In this document: in pieces, positions 43,421 through 45,896 of the stretch
How positions within the stretch are numbered: position 1 is the stretch's first letter
Layout: the number at the start of each line of letters is the position of its first letter
DNA from: Blautia sp.
Lineage (GTDB): Bacteria; Bacillota; Clostridia; Lachnospirales; Lachnospiraceae
Direction of reading: 5' to 3'
DNA: 45,896 bases
Assembly (NCBI GenBank): GCA_021772055.1
Contig: JAETNR010000039.1
Coordinates: 1-45,896 of the forward strand
Notes under the pieces: generated by a model
Told to the model about the DNA's origin: nothing
Database searches by the model: none
Seen by the model: only the letters and a program-made list of their open reading frames with translations
Position numbers and translations under genes: made by a program

Positions 43421-44242
43421 TTGAAGAAAAAAACAAAAACGATATTAAAATATTTTGTAATGATATTGATAGCATTAATTTGCATAGGTCCGTTTATATG
43501 GCTGCTTTTGAATTCATTTAAACCGTTAAGGGAAATTACAGCCTGGCCTCCTACGATTTTACCTCAGACATTCACTTTTGAAAACTATGTTAATGCATGG
43601 AATATTGTTCCTTTTGGCAGATATTTGCTAAATAGTTTATTTGTAGCAGGTATTTCTACATTAGCAGTGGTACTTATTTCCTGCCTGGCAGCTTATAGTT
43701 TGGTAGTTTTAAAATCAAAATTATCAAGTATTGTGGAAGTATGTATCCTGGTAGGATTGATTATGCCGACTCAGATCACGTTTATTCCTCTTTTTAAGAT
43801 GTGCCGGAATTTTGGCTTTATAGATAACTATACTGGATTGATTCTGCCGTATTTATCTTCTGCTTTTGGTGTTTATATGATGACATCATTTTTCAAAATG
43901 CTGCCTTTGGAATTGGTTGACTCAGCAAGAATTGATGGGCTTGGGGAATTCGGAATCGTAACCAGAATTATTATGCCTAATGCCAGAAGCGGTATTGTTA
44001 CTTTGACAATTTTTAATTTCCAGCAGGTATGGAAAGATTTGTTCTGGCCGTTGCTTTTGATCAATAAACCGGAGCTTCGTACAGTACCGATCGGTATCAC
44101 TTCTTTTCTTCAAATGCAGCCGAGACATCAGGGTCAGATTCTTGCTGCTGCAATTATATCCGTTATTCCTTTACTTATCGGATATATGTTTTTCCAGAAA
44201 CAGTTTGTTCAGGGAACTTCATTTAGCGGAATGAAAATGTAA
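43421..44242 (+). CDS. ABC sugar transporter permease 2 (MalG type)
   Basis: This 273-residue protein has six membrane helices, and GPFIWLLLNSFKPLREITAWPPTILP at its start, VGLIMPTQITFIPLFKMCRNFGF mid-protein, and an EAA-type loop (ELVDSARIDGLGEFGIVTRIIMPNARSG) typical of the CUT1 second subunit. The start is TTG 43421 behind AGGAGG, 12 bases after the first permease. No ATPase gene is in the operon, so a shared MsmK/UgpC-like ATPase encoded elsewhere is likely. Confidence 0.93.
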   Translation: MKKKTKTILKYFVMILIALICIGPFIWLLLNSFKPLREITAWPPTILPQTFTFENYVNAWNIVPFGRYLLNSLFVAGISTLAVVLISCLAAYSLVVLKSKLSSIVEVCILVGLIMPTQITFIPLFKMCRNFGFIDNYTGLILPYLSSAFGVYMMTSFFKMLPLELVDSARIDGLGEFGIVTRIIMPNARSGIVTLTIFNFQQVWKDLFWPLLLINKPELRTVPIGITSFLQMQPRHQGQILAAAIISVIPLLIGYMFFQKQFVQGTSFSGMKM

Positions 44243-44267
44243 TATTTTTAGGAGGGGGTGTTTTTGA

Positions 44268-45017
44268 ATGATTTATGATGCTGACGTGCACCTTTCGTTA
44301 ACTGAACCAAATGGTCTATCGGCTGAGGATGCATTACGTCAATTAGATAAAGCAGGTATTGATAAGGCGAATATTTGGCTGCAACCTCCCTATATGAGGT
44401 ATATAGAAGAGGCGAACGAATATATTTACCAGTCTGCAAAGAAATATCCGGATCGTTTTAATCCTACCGGCTGGGTTGACCCTCACTTTGGGTTACAAGC
44501 TTCAAAGGAAATGATCAAAAAATGTATAGAAAAATACGGGATGAAGACAATTAAATTTAATGGTGCTCAGAACAATTTTTATATTGATGATGAAAGTTTA
44601 TTTTCACTTTATGACCAGATATGTACCGCGGGTTGTTCCCTGGCGTTCCACATTGGGTCGGATGCTTATGATTTTACGCATCCATTAAGAGCTGAGTGTG
44701 TAGCAAAAGCATTTCCAAATATGAAAGTGATGCTTGTTCATATGGGGGGGGCAGGGAAACCTGATTTAAGTGAGTTTTGCATTGCAGTGGCAAAACGATG
44801 TCCTAATGTATTTTTGACTGGCAGCGCAGTATCCTATTTATCTATTAAGAAAGTCATAGAAGTTTTGGGAACGGGTCAAATTTGTTTTGGAAGCGATGCT
44901 CCGTTTGCAATTCCAAAAGTGGAGCGAGCGGCTTATGATGCGCTTTTGGAAGACATTACAGATACTATTGGATATGAAAATATAATGTATAAAAATGCTG
45001 TAAAGTTTTTTGAATAA
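44268..45017 (+). CDS. amidohydrolase-like TIM-barrel protein
   Basis: This 249-residue protein resembles the amidohydrolase 2 group: DADVHLS at the first strand, YPDRFNPTGWVDPHFG, KTIKFNGAQNNFYIDD, AFHIGSDAYDFTHP, MLVHMGGAGKPDLSEF, and ICFGSDAPF at the end. The first metal motif has only one histidine (DxH where HxH is common), while the later histidines and the GSDAPF aspartate are kept. It probably hydrolyses or decarboxylates a product made from the imported compound. AGGAGGGGG precedes ATG 44268. It is the last gene before the operon terminator. Confidence 0.82.
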   Translation: MIYDADVHLSLTEPNGLSAEDALRQLDKAGIDKANIWLQPPYMRYIEEANEYIYQSAKKYPDRFNPTGWVDPHFGLQASKEMIKKCIEKYGMKTIKFNGAQNNFYIDDESLFSLYDQICTAGCSLAFHIGSDAYDFTHPLRAECVAKAFPNMKVMLVHMGGAGKPDLSEFCIAVAKRCPNVFLTGSAVSYLSIKKVIEVLGTGQICFGSDAPFAIPKVERAAYDALLEDITDTIGYENIMYKNAVKFFE

Positions 45018-45035
45018 TACTATTTTAGCAATAAA

Positions 45036-45097
45036 AACACCGTCTGTATTTGATTATTACATTGTACCAAATGCGGACGGTGTTATTTGTTTTTTTA
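45036..45097 (+). terminator. intrinsic terminator of the GntR operon
   Basis: AACACCGTCTGTATTTG pairs with CAAATGCGGACGGTGTT (one mismatch) around a 15-base loop, followed by ATTTG and a run of seven Ts. Confidence 0.88.
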
Positions 45098-45131
45098 GTA
45101 GAAAAAAAGTTAAAAAAAATAAAAAAAGTAC

Positions 45132-45160
45132 TTGCAATTTGTTTCCACTTGATATATAAT
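45132..45160 (+). promoter_or_regulatory. sigma-A promoter of tRNA-Gln
   Basis: TTGCAA (45132-45137) and TATAAT (45155-45160) are separated by 17 bp, 46 bases before the tRNA. Confidence 0.8.
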
Positions 45161-45205
45161 ATCATTTGTCTTGAGCGACTAACAGTTGTAAGAGAAAATT
45201 AATAT

Positions 45206-45277
45206 AGGGCTATCGCCAAACGGTAAGGCAACGGACTCTGACTCCGTCAGTTCAAGGTTCGAATCCTTGTAGCCCTG
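45206..45277 (+). tRNA. tRNA-Gln (CTG)
   Basis: The acceptor AGGGCTA (45206-45212) pairs with TAGCCCT (45270-45276), the anticodon is CTG at 45238-45240 in an ACGGA/TCCGT stem, and the T arm is GGTTCGAATCC. Discriminator G45277, which suits Gln. It stands alone between its own promoter and terminator. Confidence 0.95.
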
Positions 45278-45285
45278 CTAAAGAG

Positions 45286-45320
45286 AACGGGTATCTTCGG
45301 TAAGAAGATGCCCGTTTTTT
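45286..45320 (+). terminator. intrinsic terminator of tRNA-Gln
   Basis: AACGGGTATCTTC (45286-45298) pairs with GAAGATGCCCGTT (45304-45316) (one mismatch), ending in six Ts. Confidence 0.88.
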
Positions 45321-45413
45321 CGTATTATAGGAAAGTGCTCCATTTTAAGATTCGGGAAAAAATATACTGTACAAAAATGGTACAGTTTAAAAGCAAATAA
45401 CCAGAATGATAAT

Positions 45414-45593
45414 CTAAAAGATATAAAATCCCTCTTCAAAATCATTATCATCAAGGTTATCATCCTCGGTAAGGAAATCATGCATATCAAGCAGATCAGA
45501 ATCAGACATATTTTGAACAAGCTTTGCTGTCATTCCCTCGGGAGGATTCTGAATATATTTTTGCCTGAGTTCCCTTAAAAATTCTGAATCCAT
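45414..45593 (-). CDS. 59-residue acidic protein overlapping the transposase end
   Basis: The minus-strand frame from ATG 45593 to TAG 45414 encodes 59 residues: a basic helical start (SEFLRELRQKYIQNPPEGMT) then an acidic tail (LTEDDNLDDNDFEEGFYIF). It overlaps the stop of the upstream transposase by 19 bases, so translation may be coupled. The biased composition and its sensible order support a real gene. It is likely an accessory gene carried by IS91-like elements in these bacteria; the function is unknown. Confidence 0.65.
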   Translation of the reverse strand: MDSEFLRELRQKYIQNPPEGMTAKLVQNMSDSDLLDMHDFLTEDDNLDDNDFEEGFYIF

Positions 45594-45896
45594 TGTTTGA
45601 GAAACTTTAAAGGGTCATAGCCAAAGGAGATAAGGATATCTTCACGCCATTTGTTAAAGCTTTTCAGAAGGGTATGTTTGGATTTTGGAACAGCTTTTCT
45701 GAGGGAGCTGTCCTTTTCCCGGTTTCTTGCATACAGCCCATAATAACGTGTCATTTTGAAATTCCATTCAGGGATATGCTGGATAAGAAGTTTGATAAAA
45801 TCAATGGCAGGAAGAGTCTTTTCCACATAGACATTATCTTCATGGCGGTTGTAGTGGAAGGTGACATGTTCCCCATCATAGGAATCGATACGGCTC
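45575..45896 (-). mobile_element. IS91-like transposase, 3' part (runs off the window)
   Basis: The open minus-strand frame from the window edge to TAA at 45575 encodes at least 106 residues, including YDGEHVTFHYNRHED, FIKLLIQHIPEWNFKMTRYYGLYAR, and a C-terminal tail with FNKWREDILISFGYDPLKF. These match the C-terminal half of the Y2-type (IS91/ISCR, rolling-circle) transposase domain. The N-terminal zinc finger and catalytic tyrosine region would lie beyond the edge. The terminal inverted or replication-origin sequences cannot be judged from this fragment. Confidence 0.82.

Noticed and set aside
45278..45520. An 80-codon minus-strand open frame after tRNA-Gln
   Set aside because: It overlaps the better-supported 59-residue frame (45414-45593) in a different phase and is mostly hydrophobic codon noise across a tRNA terminator.

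Overview
The window looks like chromosomal DNA from a spore-forming, low-GC Gram-positive bacterium of the Lachnospiraceae type (Blautia/Ruminococcus-like). The evidence is the strong AGGAGG-type ribosome binding sites, sigma-A promoters, sporulation genes (spoIID, spoIIQ, spoVT), a PD-(D/E)XK 'GIEQG-repeat' nuclease protein and an IS91-type transposase end, both familiar in gut Clostridia. The genus is inference.

Layout. (1) 1-900: 3' end of a 23S rRNA followed directly by seven tRNAs (Asp, Val, Tyr, Thr, initiator Met, Phe, Lys), with no 5S rRNA between, closed by a terminator. (2) 900-2650: a decayed GH36-like alpha-galactosidase remnant and a reverse-strand Rpn/PD-(D/E)XK family protein. 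(3) 2723-22994: a large accessory signalling cluster on the plus strand, the most interesting part. (4) 23039-36642: ordinary chromosomal genes: metallophosphoesterase, spoIID-spoIIQ, a LacI-type regulator, a GIY-YIG protein, a hemolysin III family membrane protein, a SWIM-SNF2 ATPase, a tandem RhaM-like protein, spoVT, DAHP synthase, an M15 peptidase and nicotinate phosphoribosyltransferase. (5) 36889-38025: a secreted FN3/Big_2 protein. (6) 38284-45097: a GntR-controlled carbohydrate operon (regulator, glycoside hydrolase-like protein, ABC solute-binding protein, two permeases, amidohydrolase) with a 38-bp perfect palindrome on its promoter. (7) 45132-45896: tRNA-Gln(CTG), then an IS91-like transposase end with a 59-residue overlapping small gene.

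The cluster in (3) has three apparent transcription blocks. Block A starts at a sigma-A promoter (2723-2751) and encodes a TPR-CHAT cysteine protease, a protein with sigma-factor-like N-terminal helices, a zf-HC2 anti-sigma-like protein, a small charged protein, a VirD4/TraD-like ATPase with Walker motifs, a second ATPase-sized protein without an obvious Walker A, and a transglutaminase-like protein. Block B (11856-20604) encodes three VWA proteins, an active-looking kinase and a pseudokinase with the same C-terminal module, a PP2C phosphatase, a zinc-ribbon protein and a membrane protein with a discoidin-like domain; this resembles and enlarges the TerY-P (VWA/PP2C/kinase) triad. Block C is a BspA-type leucine-rich-repeat protein and perhaps a small secreted protein behind a structured leader.

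Blocks B and C are each preceded by the same long motif (A-rich tract, GAGTGAA, 15 bases, CATT, 5 bases, ATATCT). I infer that this may be the promoter of the cluster's own sigma-like protein, released when the CHAT protease cuts the anti-sigma-like protein. That would be analogous in logic to the TPR-CHAT/Csx30/CASP-sigma arrangement of type III-E CRISPR loci, but with no CRISPR components here. This is a hypothesis built on gene order and motifs, not a demonstrated function.
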